The notes below the pieces were generated by a model, which was given only the letters and a program-made list of their open reading frames with translations, was not told the origin of the DNA and did not search any database. From Cristatella mucedo (Eukaryota; Bryozoa; Phylactolaemata; Cristatellidae), in NCBI GenBank assembly GCA_009760855.2, contig WPIO01000011.1, positions 3,442,001 to 3,506,000 of the forward strand: a stretch of DNA of 64,000 bases, given 5' to 3'. The translations under genes were made by a program, and so were the position numbers. The number at the start of each line of letters is the position of its first letter. Position 1 is the first letter of the stretch. Positions 49,300 through 59,895 of the stretch are shown piece by piece.

Positions 49300-51014
49300 T
49301 ACGTCGCCATCCGCCTTCTCGGAAAATGCATCTGTTCAGCGCTTGTACAAGTTGTATCGATTACTTTGAAAAAATGTCGAGCATCCGCTGGAAAGAAAAT
49401 GACCGCGTTCGCATGCGTCCAACAGCGTCCAACAGTGGTGCTACGCCCAACAGCATGCAACAACGTTCGCACACGGTCCGGCGGGCTCGGCCGCCCGATC
49501 CAGCCACGTCTCGACCGCTAAATGCACGCTGGCCCATCAGTCCTCATCAAAGGGGTCCGCAACGCACAACTCCTCATCGCGACCTGTCCCTTGGCGGACA
49601 TTAACGACTGGTCGCCCTAATCAAAAGGCACCGAAAAAGCGCGTCATCGCCCACTGCTCGACGCCAATTTAAGCCCGTCCGTTTCGGCCGATTAAAGGTA
49701 AGTTGATCGCACCTGCGTGCACAGTCGTTGATGTTTCCTGTTTACTCGAGTTCGACGAGTTCCTGGTTCCTCGTCGCTTCCCATTCGAATCTTTCTGTTG
49801 GTTTCGTGCATAATCTCGTGCAGATATGCGCGCGGATATGCACGCGCGGCCATTGGTTGAGAGATCCACGACTGTGAGATGGGCCAGGAAACCAAATGTA
49901 GGGGTACGCTGCGAATTCACTTGGCCACCGGATGCTGTACGTGTCTTTAACTTGGGTCGTCACAAATCTAGGGGTAGCTCGGAAAGGAAAATCGTTTCGC
50001 GCTGCTGCAGCAAGGAAAGAGAACTCCGCTCAGTTGTCTTCCATAAATTATCAACCATTGAACGTTCAAGATGGACTCGTGGACAGGGACCGCGATTTGA
50101 CTAGCCGCTCCAACGCGATGGCACGCGCTCATGACAATATGCTGCCAGTAGTCAAGGTGCAGGTGAACGGCGGTCAATTCAGCTCGTAGTCAACGCTACG
50201 TGCACGCATGCTCAACGCTCATGTACTCGCATTCACTCTTCGCAGTGCTCTAAGCTTGTGTGTGGCAACGGCGTAACGTAGACACATTCTGAGGCGGAAT
50301 CTTCGGCGAGATGGTTCTGCGCTTTTTTTATACTCGATACGCCTCGCTTCGATTTGATTCAGCTCTAATAGGACAAGGCTGGTAATGTCAAATAATTCAA
50401 ATAGATGATCGCAGGCAGAGAAAGAAACACGCAGCACGAGCCGTTTGCTGGAGACAACAAAATTCTCCCGGACGGATGTTTGAACTTAATATCCTGATGA
50501 GCTGGCATGCGCTTTTCAACCCACCAAGTGCTTTGCACGAGTTTGTGGTGGAAGATTGTTAATCAATGCTTTCGCTATCACTTGGAAAACCCAGCGATTG
50601 AGCTCGCTTGTCAAATCTAGAGTAACATTTTGGCTCGCGTTTCGGAGCTTCCTAACTTAGCATCTACATATGGTTTCCCTTTTTTATGTCCGGATGGTCA
50701 GCAAGGCAAGCGAATCGTGACTAGTGCCTAAAGTCAAGCGCCGACGTGCTCTCAAGATCGTGAGTTTGAATAGCGAGATAACTGAGCACCAAAACCCGCG
50801 TATGTCTTCAAGCAAAATTCGCTAAGCTGCCGAGCTTTATTTAAAAGAAGAAAAATCGTAACCGCATTGTAGAAAAAGACTTGAGCCAACGCTGCCACGT
50901 GTGTAGACCGCCGACATCCGACGTACGAGTACACCTCTGACCCACGAACCTACGCTCTGACAAACTGTACACTGTTACCATAGTAACAGAGGCTGTCAGG
51001 CACGCAAATTTATC
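49300..51014. other. Unassigned sequence
   Basis: CpG-richer to about 50150, then AT-richer. No exon with both splice borders recognised. The 3' UTR of the minus-strand sulfotransferase should begin just left of 51015. Confidence 0.3.
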
Positions 51015-51501
51015 TCACTGTGCACTAGTGCAATCTGTATGCTCCCATCCTGGAGGAATGTCGCTGTAGCCATGAAGGTGAAAGTCGAGCGTGTAGAGCT
51101 TTCTCAAGCGCTCAAGCACGCCACACGGCACTGCCTTGTACCATTCCGTTTTGACATCTTGAGTGCGAAAGGCTCTGGAATAGAAAGTCCTCGGAAAGGC
51201 GACTTTTAGATTTCTCTTTTCAATGACATCCTTTGCATCTTCTTCCACTGTCTCTAAATGGCCAATGTAATCGTAGCGAATTTGACAGAAATCGCACAGG
51301 CGCCACATCGGAGTCCAATGCATGTCCATAATTGCCGAGTCCGTATCGCGGTCCGCAATGCACTCGAGGAATTGCGTAAAGGTAATAGGCTCTTTGTATG
51401 GCGTGTCCGTTTCCCAGCTGCAAGGCTGGTGCATAATTCGAGTGTAGTTCCAGTCGACCGCTTTATTTATGTAAGCAGACACAAGCCTTTCCCAAGGATT
51501 T
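51015..51501 (-). CDS. Sulfotransferase exon 4: 3'-phosphate site and C-terminus
   Basis: Acceptor taacgttgtag|AAAT completes the Arg of the RNPWERLVSAY motif. It runs uninterrupted through the C-terminal domain to TGA at 51015. The last 15 or so residues (IPPGWEHTDCTSAQ) extend a little past the common family end. Confidence 0.95.
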
Positions 51502-54500
51502 CTACAACGTTATAGCAGAAAGGATGCCAATGCATGAGAAGAAGGTCAATTGAAAGGCATGTTCGTAAGGCATGCAACCTTGAAAGATATCAACCCTGCA
51601 TGTCACTTCTGATTTTCGTCTCAGCTGCGCGAGCATGCTCAGCCTGGAAATCGCTAAGCGAAGACTTTTTGCGGTTATCTGAGCTTCGCACTCCAGTTTT
51701 GAGCGATCTGCTTATGCCCGTTGCGTATCCAACCTCCCCGTGAATAGCTGCGATACCTTAATCTGGATCATTCTCATTTATGGGTCCAGTTGGTGTAATT
51801 GATTACTGGCAGCGAATAAAAAAATGTCACAGCCCTCAAAGAAAGATAGATTTAAAGAAAAAAAAGATCGAGAAGAGTATTCACACGCCAGTGTTAACGA
51901 GCACCGAAATTAGCGCGAGTACTATCCCTGTCCGCACTAGTTGCTACAGGTTGCTGTCACGTCTCGAGTGCAGGACGGTGTGCGGCTCGCTGTCTCGGCC
52001 GTGGCGATCTGACCCGCCCCCTTGAAGGCGGCGCAGCTCGCCTTTGGCAGGAAGGCCGGGCACGAGCAAGCCACTGGCAAGGATGAGTTGGGACGTGGAC
52101 GAAGGGAACGCTTCGAGAGAGCGTCTGCGCGTGCTGCTTCGTGTTACGCAGCGGCGAGAGAGTAAGACGAATGCGGGGCCGTTGAAGCCCCATTCGGCAC
52201 GTGGCGCGTGGCGCGTCGTCGCCGCTAGTGTGCCGCTAGTGCACCGTACAAAAGTGAACAGCAATAGGCCACGCTCCGACGCCGCCATTGCAGCCAATGC
52301 GGGGGGGGCGGGGCAAAGTTGGAAATGAGCCAAAAGCGCTCACGAACCTTACGAAGACGAACGTGAAAAAGTGCTGCGACATCATCGAAATGCTCTGCAG
52401 GTATTGAATGCCGGCCGCGGACATGTCGAATATGCCGGCTTTTTGGTCTGAAGTAATACCCACTTCGGTTTCCGTGCTGGGAATCACGCCGTTGAGGTAA
52501 AAAAGCACACGTTTCCATGACGACCATCCGGCTTTTGGAATAGGACAGTACAATATCCTATGTCGGTGGTCGACTTTGTACTGCCACGGTCTGGCATTAT
52601 GCCTGCGACAGAAGAGGAGTGAGATTTACGAAGGAATGGACAAGATTTAAAAAAAGATGCCCTAATAAAAAAACTGGCGATATATTCTCTAGACTGCAGC
52701 CTAGAAGCGAAACTAATAGGGACAACACGTAGCCAGGAGTAGCGTCACTGATCTAGTTCTCTTTTCTGCAAATGCTTTTTAAAAATGCATACGCTTACAT
52801 AAAGCCGTGCGCTATAAATTTCCGTTATCCATGTGGCGTTACAACGTGCTGGAAAAAAACGTTCATCCGAGTTCAGACGTGCACGTGCCCACACATGCCC
52901 CAACAAAGAGTACTGATCAAGTTTGCAAGTGAGCTTTACTGATGATTTCTCAGCACAGACATTGTCTGTCAAACACAAAAATTTATTCATAGCACCAGTC
53001 TTGCTATAGCCTCAGCATAACTTCCTTCATTCTCTTGCTCCGGCCTACCTATCAAAACTACTTTCCGATCAGGCTAGGTATCGTACCACCAGCAGTTTTG
53101 ACTGAAGCCGTTTAGCTGTGTCTTGGACCAACCCCAACATTTTTGGAGGCTGTGCCTTTCTTTAGTTCCTATACTCCTAAAGCGTTAAACTCAATCCCGA
53201 CTGACGTTACAACATCCCCAGGCTTGAGAGCACTTGAGCAGAAGCTGTAAACACACTTGCTCTTCACAGAGTTTGCTGGGTTCGTGTGAATTGCCCTGAG
53301 CGTACTTATCTGTGCTGAAGTTGTGCTTCTAATCACTGACCTTATTGAAATGCTTTCAGTATGTAAAGTATATAAAAAAGTGTAGCTGACATGTAATATG
53401 TAATCGTTATGCTATTCCAAAGTTTCGCGTGTGCTGATGTAAGCAGCTTAAGTAAAGCCTTCTGCTCTCAATATCCGCATATATAATATCCACATAAACC
53501 CCATTGGTTTTTTCACGAGGTCAGCGAAATGTCGCCATGGCGAATGGCGAAGTAAAGAGGAGCCGTCGTCTTACCACACCAAACGCCGCGCCAAACGCCA
53601 CTTCAAGTCACTCCAAAAAGCGAGCAGCAGAAGAGCCATGGTCGGCTATTGTTTTTTTATTGCTTTTACGATCCACGCCACTGTCCTCTCCTTTTGTTGA
53701 ATGTCTGCGCTTGGCAGTAGTCCCAGGTCGGTCTTGACCAAGAAGTGCTCGCCATTGCGATGCGTTAGAACTGCTAGGCTACTTGAACAATCGAGCTGAG
53801 CGCTGAGCGTTTGCGAGTGCTTCTAATTAATTCCCACGCGCTCGCTTCAAGAGTTAAAGATCGTCGAATTCCGCCATACCTGAGGCTGTCCTCCGCGGCG
53901 CATACTTCAGCCACTCTTCGCTGACGAGCGGCTTGCCTCGCTGTGAGATTCGCAGAAGCTCCCTCGTTGGCTGCCCGAGTCTAGTAAAAATATACCCGTG
54001 CAATTCGACATTTGAGGACTTCCGCCTCAGCTTACCCGCGCTGCCTTCGTTGATCGCGTCAGTTTGCGCCGGCGGCGCACCTTGTCAGCGCGCATCTTAG
54101 CATCGCAGATAAGAGAAGTCTTGCAGAAAAGAAATATGAGCGTTTTAATCGTACCGCCGCTCTCGCCTCCTCGGAGAGAGCTCAGCACTTCGAGCTCTGG
54201 CGCTGCTGGCCATCCGCAGCTAGCATTACGCCAAAAACCGAGCCGAAAATAAAATGAAGCCCACCACAGCCGAGTGCTAGCGACTTACTGACGCGATCGA
54301 TGTCGCGGCGGGAGAAGAAGCGACGCTCAGCCCACGCGACGACTCGGCGGGCCGCCGTCGATCCTGCCTCGAGCTGGACGGACTCGTGCTAATCTGCGCA
54401 GAGAGACGGATCTGCGACGGGCGCCCAGGCCACGCGCGTGCGCGAGCCCGCGACGAACGCAGTTCGCCCTCGTTCGGCGCAATAAAAAGGGGTAAGGCGA

Positions 54501-54691
54501 GCGAGCGTCCCGACGCCGCGCACCTCAGTATGGTAGAGCACCAGCAACGTGAAGACGCCCACGAAGGACGACTTGACTGCGACTGTGCGGACGCGTCGCA
54601 GGCCGGCCAGCCTCGACAGCTGGGCGCTCCTCAATGGCCGGCAATCGCCGCCGCCGTCACCGACGGTGCGGTCTCGGCAGCTCCAGCACAT
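51015..54691 (-). CDS. Carbohydrate sulfotransferase (CHST-like, Sulfotransfer_2), complete, four exons
   Basis: Four exons join in frame: 54691-54524, 53980-53880, 52602-52348 and 51501-51015. They total 1011 bases, 336 residues plus TGA, close to the family's usual 340-350. The product should be a Golgi type II membrane enzyme that transfers sulfate from PAPS to a glycan. Visible features are a cytosolic tail, a signal anchor at about 40-54, a short stem, the 5'-phosphosulfate-binding motif PIPKAGWSSWKR (110-121) and the 3'-phosphate-binding motif RNPWERLVSAY (175-185). C-terminal family blocks follow: PITFTQFLECI, HWTPMWRLCDFCQIRYDYIG and FHLHGY near the end. All introns have GT/AG ends. 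Intron 2 holds a LINE-A fragment. Which glycan it modifies (chondroitin/dermatan C4 type, HNK-1 type or other) cannot be told from sequence here. Upstream lies a CpG island, the likely promoter. Confidence 0.93.
52348..52602 (-). CDS. Sulfotransferase exon 3: PAPS 5'-phosphosulfate site
   Basis: Acceptor ctcttctgtcgcag. The exon runs from HNARPWQYKVDHRHRILYCP through the PAPS loop to TFVFVR. The donor used must be AG|GTTCGT, five bases beyond a stronger-looking GTAAGG, because only that choice restores FVFVRNPWERL across the junction. Confidence 0.93.
52975..53420 (+). mobile_element. LINE-A 3' fragment in sulfotransferase intron 2
   Basis: Antisense to the gene. It keeps the C-terminal layout in broken frames ('ttccttcattctcttgctcc', then 'aaactcaatcccgactgacg') but the terminal block is decayed. 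Confidence 0.72.
53421..53879. other. Sulfotransferase intron 2, remaining part
   Basis: Intron 2 runs 52603-53879. Outside the LINE-A fragment I see no exon or repeat. A plus-strand frame at 53504-53737 has no splice support. Confidence 0.5.
53880..53980 (-). CDS. Sulfotransferase exon 2: stem
   Basis: Acceptor atatttttactag, donor CTCAG|GTATGG, phase 0 in and 2 out. It codes 33 residues plus a split Arg, with one N-glycosylation sequon (NLT) and a basic helix ending RRVAEVCAAEDSL, matching RQARMAYVCRQNAEL of paralog 1. Confidence 0.85.
54524..54691 (-). CDS. Sulfotransferase exon 1: cytosolic tail and signal anchor
   Basis: ATG at 54691, 56 codons, basic flank LRRVRTVAVK then SSFVGVFTLLVLYH, donor GAG|GTGCGC in phase 0. 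The start is the first in-frame ATG ahead of the anchor. Exon 1 is the least certain of the four because the anchor is short, but phase and topology match paralog 1. Confidence 0.75.
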
Positions 54692-54891
54692 CCTGAGCGC
54701 AGCGATGTTTCGCGCTCAATGATCCGAGCAGAGCACACTCAAAAACGAACTCCTCGGCTGCGAGAGCGAGGCGCGGGCGAAGCGTCGCCCACGCCTCGAT
54801 GAGCACCGAAAGCCGACCCGTGCGTGCCCCGCGCACAGGCGACGAAGCTTCGCGAACGCTGGCTCGATCGAGGAGCTTCGAAGGTGAACCG

Positions 54892-54921
54892 CCGCATCCG
54901 GCGCACGCGCGCCGGATGCGG
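54892..54921. promoter_or_regulatory. Perfect 13-bp GC-rich hairpin
   Basis: CCGCATCCGGCGC, a 4-base loop ACGC, then its exact reverse complement. It lies 200 bases upstream of the sulfotransferase ATG, in the likely 5' leader or promoter. Confidence 0.6.
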
Positions 54922-55100
54922 CGATCTCCGAGCTGTTACGCGGAGCAGCCTGTTACAGCCAGATGCAGCAAGTCAGACGGGATCACTCCCCCGTCCTGTC
55001 GCCGGACGCTGCGCCGAAATCCGACTCACACCGACGCACTCACCCGTCGCCGGAGCGTTCGCGGCAGTCGGAGGCGACAGCGAGACGTCCGCGCCGGCGG

Positions 55101-55134
55101 CGTCCGATCTCGCGCGGCGTCCGATCTCGCGCGG
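55101..55134. repeat. Tandem duplication of a 17-base unit
   Basis: CGTCCGATCTCGCGCGG occurs twice head to tail in the CpG island. Confidence 0.9.
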
Positions 55135-55699
55135 CTGACGACGATCGCTGGCTCGCGCTGCTGCCCGCCCGCCTCGCCTCGCTTGCCCTCGGTGGCGTGT
55201 GCCGCCGTTCTAGCTGCACCGGGAGGCCGAGCGGACTAGCGCGTCGAGCTGCCAGCAGTGGCGGCGGCGCGGCCAGCGCTTTCGCCGAAACGCAAGCGCA
55301 GCGAGATGCACAATGGCCGCGGTCGTCAATTATTCTGGCCATTGTTCTTCCACAGTCGTCGTCCATTTGGCAGTTTCGCGCGCGGCTCCACTGTCCTGCG
55401 GCCGTGGACCGCGAGCGCTCGACGCGACTGGAGCGACGAGCGCCGGCGTCGACGAGTCCGCACATTTCCCCGCACTTTTCCCACGACCTTGTTTTCCCTG
55501 GTGCCTCACGCTCGGTGCCGCGCTTTTCGAAACCGACCAGCGCGAGCGAGCGGCCGGACGCGCACCCTACGGAATTTCCTCCTTCTCCAGGCGGCCGGCT
55601 GTCCGAGCCGCCTAATCGCGCCAAGCTGTGCGACTTTGCAGATAACCGATAGAAAATGGCTTCAAGGCTGTAGAGGCGTGACGATGCACGTCTGACCAG

Positions 55700-56194
55700 T
55701 ATCGTGACGGGCGCCTCTTTCCGGGACTTCCGCGGAAAAGGCTCGACGCCAGCGGCGGCAGCCATTGCGCATCGCACAGTTGTTGCACAATTGACCTTTA
55801 CTCCGAAAGAGGAAATCACTCGCATAAGCTAAGGATGATTACGGTAAACGCTTCCAAACTTGGCCGAGGCCGCATACATGTGCTTTACAAACTAGAGCCA
55901 CCCGCAAGCACGCAGCCCCGCTGGTCCCGCACGAGGTCTTTCAATTAATAGCCGCAGCTGGCTTTTTCAAGGATTTCACCGCTAGGGAGCCTGTAGCGTC
56001 ATTATCAGGTTAATTACCTACACGCATGTACCTGAATGAGCACTATTTATCCCTCTGTTTATTAAGCAAGTGGTTGGGCGGAGAGGTTAGCATGGCCGCG
56101 GCAATGCCCTACGACTACGGATCATGAACTTGACAGCTGAAAACAAATAATGAGCTACAATATATAAGAATACACGAATAAATAATATAACAAC
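55700..56194. other. Unassigned sequence
   Basis: Transition from CpG island to AT-rich DNA. A minus-strand ATG near 55763 heads a long frame across the island; see the rejected list. Confidence 0.3.
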
Positions 56195-56255
56195 AATGAG
56201 CTGGCCGCTGAATAAGGACCGAGCACTTATAAAGTAGCCGTGATAAGCCGAGGCC
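56195..56255 (+). repeat. Left arm of a long inverted repeat
   Basis: About 60 bases (with 'aatgagctggccgctgaata' and 'agccgtgataagccgagg') recur in reverse complement at 57472-57530 with a modest number of mismatches. Confidence 0.8.
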
Positions 56256-56326
56256 TACGACAGCAGCGTCATGTATAATTACGTACAAAAATGAGTATTG
56301 CCTGACTTATGACCAGGCTAAGTAAA

Positions 56327-56830
56327 ATGCAGACCACTGCTGCGCTTTGCACCGCGGTGTCGTTAGCGCTGCTGCGAGCAGAATATCGAGCGACGTGTGT
56401 TGCTGTCGTCGGCGCACTGCGGGCACCGGGTCTTTGCACGCTTTGCGCGCGGCCTTGCCCCGCTAGCCGTTCTAGTGTCGGTCGAGCGTTCGCAATACCG
56501 GCAATGCAGGCGACAATACTACCGCCAACATCAAACGAGCAGCTGTGGGCATGCGGTGTTACGCGGGAGATTCCGTGTAAATATACGACGGAAATGCAGC
56601 CGGTAATGATGCCTCCATGGACCCGATCTATTGGTCGTCCCAACCGAGAGGCGAATATCGCGAGATATCGAAGGAGGGCAGGTCGGAAGAAGATAGTAAG
56701 CAGAGTAAGGGCGAGGACGCCGCGCGTGCGAGACGCTATCAGGTATCAGCTGCCAGAGGGATCGGTGCTGCCGGGAGTCGGGGAGTCGCTCCCTGCTACA
56801 CGCCCCTTTATGAATCATAATGAATCATAA
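56327..56830 (+). CDS. Possible secreted-protein ORF between inverted repeats
   Basis: ATG-led frame of 167 codons whose first 18 residues (MQTTAALCTAVSLALLRA) resemble a signal peptide. The rest is Arg/Pro/Ala-rich with Cys pairs and no recognised domain. A minus-strand frame over the same place (56643-56269) ends with a hydrophobic segment, which may simply be the mirror of the first. Sequence is fairly GC-rich, so a chance frame is possible. Confidence 0.25.
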   Translation: MQTTAALCTAVSLALLRAEYRATCVAVVGALRAPGLCTLCARPCPASRSSVGRAFAIPAMQATILPPTSNEQLWACGVTREIPCKYTTEMQPVMMPPWTRSIGRPNREANIARYRRRAGRKKIVSRVRARTPRVRDAIRYQLPEGSVLPGVGESLPATRPFMNHNES

Positions 56831-56842
56831 TGAATCATAATC
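56812..56842. repeat. Three tandem 10-base units (TGAATCATAA)
   Basis: Seen directly; the unit recurs three times at the end of the candidate ORF and supplies its stop region. Confidence 0.85.
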
Positions 56843-57334
56843 AGCATAACGTGCGATACCAACTTTTACACACTGGCAGTTCTCGGCGCGTTATCATGCG
56901 TGGCGCACCGGTACTCTAGTAGGTTCACAGGCACTAGAGCTGCTGCTCTATGGTACAGCCAGTGTGTAGCGTTGTCATGACCGCGCGACCCTCCCACTAG
57001 TTTTGACAGCGGCACAATTCGTGCAACGTGAAGCTCGCAGTACGCTGTCGATGGAAACACGGCGCTTGATATATCCTGCACGCGGCGCTAAAAAAAACAC
57101 GGTAATAGTAAAAGCACGGTGAGAGCGTTCATGTGACGGGTTACAAGGTTGCGGGTTACTATGCTACGGCTGATTAGGCAGGTGAATTCCAGCAGACTCG
57201 GTAGCAAGCTCACAGCAACAGCTTGGTCTCAGCGCTAGGACGCACCGACCGGCAGATCGTTGCTCCAAGAGAGCGACTGCGGTCAGGCAAACGCTTTGTA
57301 TAGTAGCCGGTCATAAGTTAGACACTAGTCACTT

Positions 57335-57430
57335 TCGCACGTAATTCCCTTTGCAGCAAATGTAAAGCGCCTAGAAAGAGATTGAGTTCTCCGAAGGCGC
57401 TTTATCAAGTGCATTATTATTATTATTATT
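57335..57430 (+). mobile_element. LINE-A 3' tail fragment
   Basis: Clean terminal block (aaatgtaaagcgcctagaaa, then gaaggcgctttatcaagtgc) with five ATT units, just inside the right arm of the inverted repeat. Confidence 0.85.
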
Positions 57431-57471
57431 AATTATACATTGAAATATATATATATCGTGCTACTCGAAAG

Positions 57472-57530
57472 CCTCGGCTTATCACGGCTGTTTCGTAGGC
57501 GCTCGTTTCTAATTCAGCGGTCAGCTCATT
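57472..57530 (-). repeat. Right arm of a long inverted repeat
   Basis: Reverse-complement partner of 56195-56255; the best stretch is 'cctcggcttatcacggct'. Confidence 0.8.
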
Positions 57531-58029
57531 GCTCGTAATCCGGGTCGAGCTGTCATGCTAATCCTCCACGTTCGCGCCGCATTGTACTAACCTCTTCTTC
57601 AAAACATGTCCGCCCTCGCGAATAGTTGATTGCTCATAAACTAGTGGTGCCTGTCAATTGAGTCAACTTGCGTCAATTGAGCCAGGCAGCCTCCGGACAG
57701 ATGCCGTCTGGGTGACCGATTCGAGCTGGGAGCTGGGAGCCAGCGCTGGCTGTGCTGGTATGGAGCTGCTCTCATGGAGCTTGCTGTATCGTCGTGCCGC
57801 CGTCTGCCGCTAGGCGTCGACAGAGCCGTATAAGCTTCTAAACGTGCCCTCGGCATCTCAATATCCGCCGCCGCCGGTAGCAGCAGCTGTGCACCCCGTG
57901 AAGATCGCTTTCATCGTCACGTGCTGCTTCTCGTCAGCCACATACCTTTGACATACCTAAAGCGAACTTCCTGCAACCGCACAGAGAGAAGTAGAGAGGA
58001 AAGACTGATAGCCCTGACATTATTGATAT
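57531..58029. other. Unassigned sequence
   Basis: Nothing recognised. Confidence 0.3.
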
Positions 58030-58170
58030 GTATAGTGCCATAAGAGAAATCAATCTACTGATTCAGGCGCTTGAAATGAGCCACAAGGCTCAAACCCGTG
58101 ATCTCTGCCACCAAACACATTCATCTTGACTTTGATCGGAGCGAACACCTTAGCCACTAGGCCCTTGTCG
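58030..58170 (-). mobile_element. SINE-B copy, diverged
   Basis: The shared tail (agtgccataagagaaatcaa on plus), a B-box-like region (ggctcaaacccgtgatct) and head (cttagccactaggccc) are in the expected order. Confidence 0.68.
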
Positions 58171-59444
58171 AAACGGAGACATCCAAAATGGGACTGGTTG
58201 TACATGTAGTACCGTGAATGGCAGCATCAAAGCCCAGTTGAATGAAGGGAAAATTTTTGTTTCGTATAAATTGAGAGACACAAGAAGACATACTCAAGGC
58301 ATAAAGGCTCTCTTACATCGCTGGCGAACAGAATAAATTGCCATCAACCATTTTAGTGACTAAGTCGGACGATCCGTCTGAGCCATGCACATTGTACTTA
58401 TAAAGAAAATGTGCCTTCGCCAAGGACGCTTGCTGTTCCAGTACGATCGCATACTTGACTACATGACGTGTCCTCTAAATCTAATCTGAACCAACAAAGA
58501 ATTCATCTCTGGACGAATATCAACTGTCAACGATCTGACGGTGGTTACTCCAAGGCTCATTGAACTGACCCAAGAGGGTTAATAACCATCATCATTTCCT
58601 TACCAAGACAAGAGAGCAATTAAACGATAATAGCATGTTTCTTAATCTCACTTGTTGTAGCATTTTAAATGAAACAAGGATTAACGAGAATCATCTCAAG
58701 AGACGTAAGGAATTTGTTTGGAGCCCGTAGCTCAACCCAAAACTCGTGTAAACGGCCCACATCTAGTAGCTTATATGATCAAGATGGAGCAAAGCGGCAT
58801 TGTTATGCATTTATTATTATCATTTTTTAACTTGTGACAAAGCTGCTATTTTCGACCATAATGAAATGGCCAAAGCGTACACGAACAGAGTATCATAAAA
58901 GATAAAAGAAACCTGCAAACCTGCAAGAACCACTAAAAATAGATGTATTCAAGACTTAATTGCGAACGGGTAAAGAAAGGATCCGGCGATCAAAATTGTG
59001 AACACCACGTGTGAGCCACTCAAAGCCAGGCTCCAATTGCAGTTCCATTTTCCATGCATAAACTAAGGTAGGATGCCTCTAGACTTAAAAATAAAAATAT
59101 ACACGTGCCACTGGAACTAAAATCAATCTCAGCCGTACATTACGAGACGAGTAAAGTAAGAAACCTACGCACAGCAATCGAGCGGGCTCACACGAATTCC
59201 ATTGAACTGACCAAAAGCCAAGCCGATTAGCTATTAAAATCAACACCTCGGTTATCGGTTTTTCAACACTAAATCCGACAGCTGGCAAGCATGTTCACCA
59301 GATCCACAATGAAAAATTGCTATTGTAACCAAATCAATCAATTGAGTATCCCATATCGCTTCTTGGCTAGACACGTAGCCAAGCCAGAAAGCATCACCTC
59401 GAGGCTTGCTGCAAGAGATAAACATTAGGTGTCATACATTTCAC
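58171..59444. other. Unassigned AT-rich sequence
   Basis: No exon or known repeat of this window seen. A phrase 'attgaactgacc' occurs near 58559 and 59201, hinting at an internal repeat, not resolved by eye. Confidence 0.3.
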
Positions 59445-59895
59445 AGCTAATAATAAAAATAAAAAAGCACTAGATAAAGCGCCCTCAGAGAACTCAATCT
59501 CTCTCAAGGCGCTTTACATTTGCTGCAAATGGAAATGCAATTGAATGGTGAGTAATATCATGTTTGATAAACAAACAAAATGAATAACATGGTTAGGGGT
59601 GACATGCACAGAGTCAGCATGCAAATGTGGTTAGTGGCAGCATGCACAGTGTCAGCACGCATAAGCACGTGAAGGACGAACCACATGGACCCACTAAATG
59701 CTGTCCTAAAAAGATGTGTTTTTAATTTCTTTTTAAATGTGGTCAAGTCAGGGGATGTTCTGACGCAAGTCAGGAGGGAGTTCCAGGCTTTGGGAGCATA
59801 CGAACTAAATGCGCGGTCTCCAAAGGATTTAAGATTTGTACGAGGTACTTGTAGACTGTTGGATTCCGAAAAGCGTGTGGTACGATTCGTGGCAG
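59445..59895 (-). mobile_element. LINE-A 3' end
   Basis: Very clean terminal block (gcgccctcagagaactcaat on plus) and 3' coding region, meeting inverted LINE-A sequence at about 59895. Confidence 0.88.

Larger units (their letters stand above)
54050..55650. promoter_or_regulatory. CpG island over sulfotransferase exon 1
   Basis: Dense CpG from intron 1 to about 950 bases upstream of the ATG at 54691. The transcription start is probably in the upstream half. Long overlapping frames on both strands are composition effects. Confidence 0.6.

Noticed and set aside
55040-55825. Long minus-strand frame (261 codons) across the sulfotransferase CpG island
   Set aside because: GC-rich DNA has few stops, the plus strand has equally long frames, composition is Arg/Ala/Ser-biased, and no domain or splice evidence supports it.
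56269-56643. Minus-strand 124-codon frame with a C-terminal hydrophobic segment
   Set aside because: It overlaps the plus-strand ORF whose signal-peptide-like start is its complement; neither has transcript evidence, and the plus one has the clearer ATG and layout.
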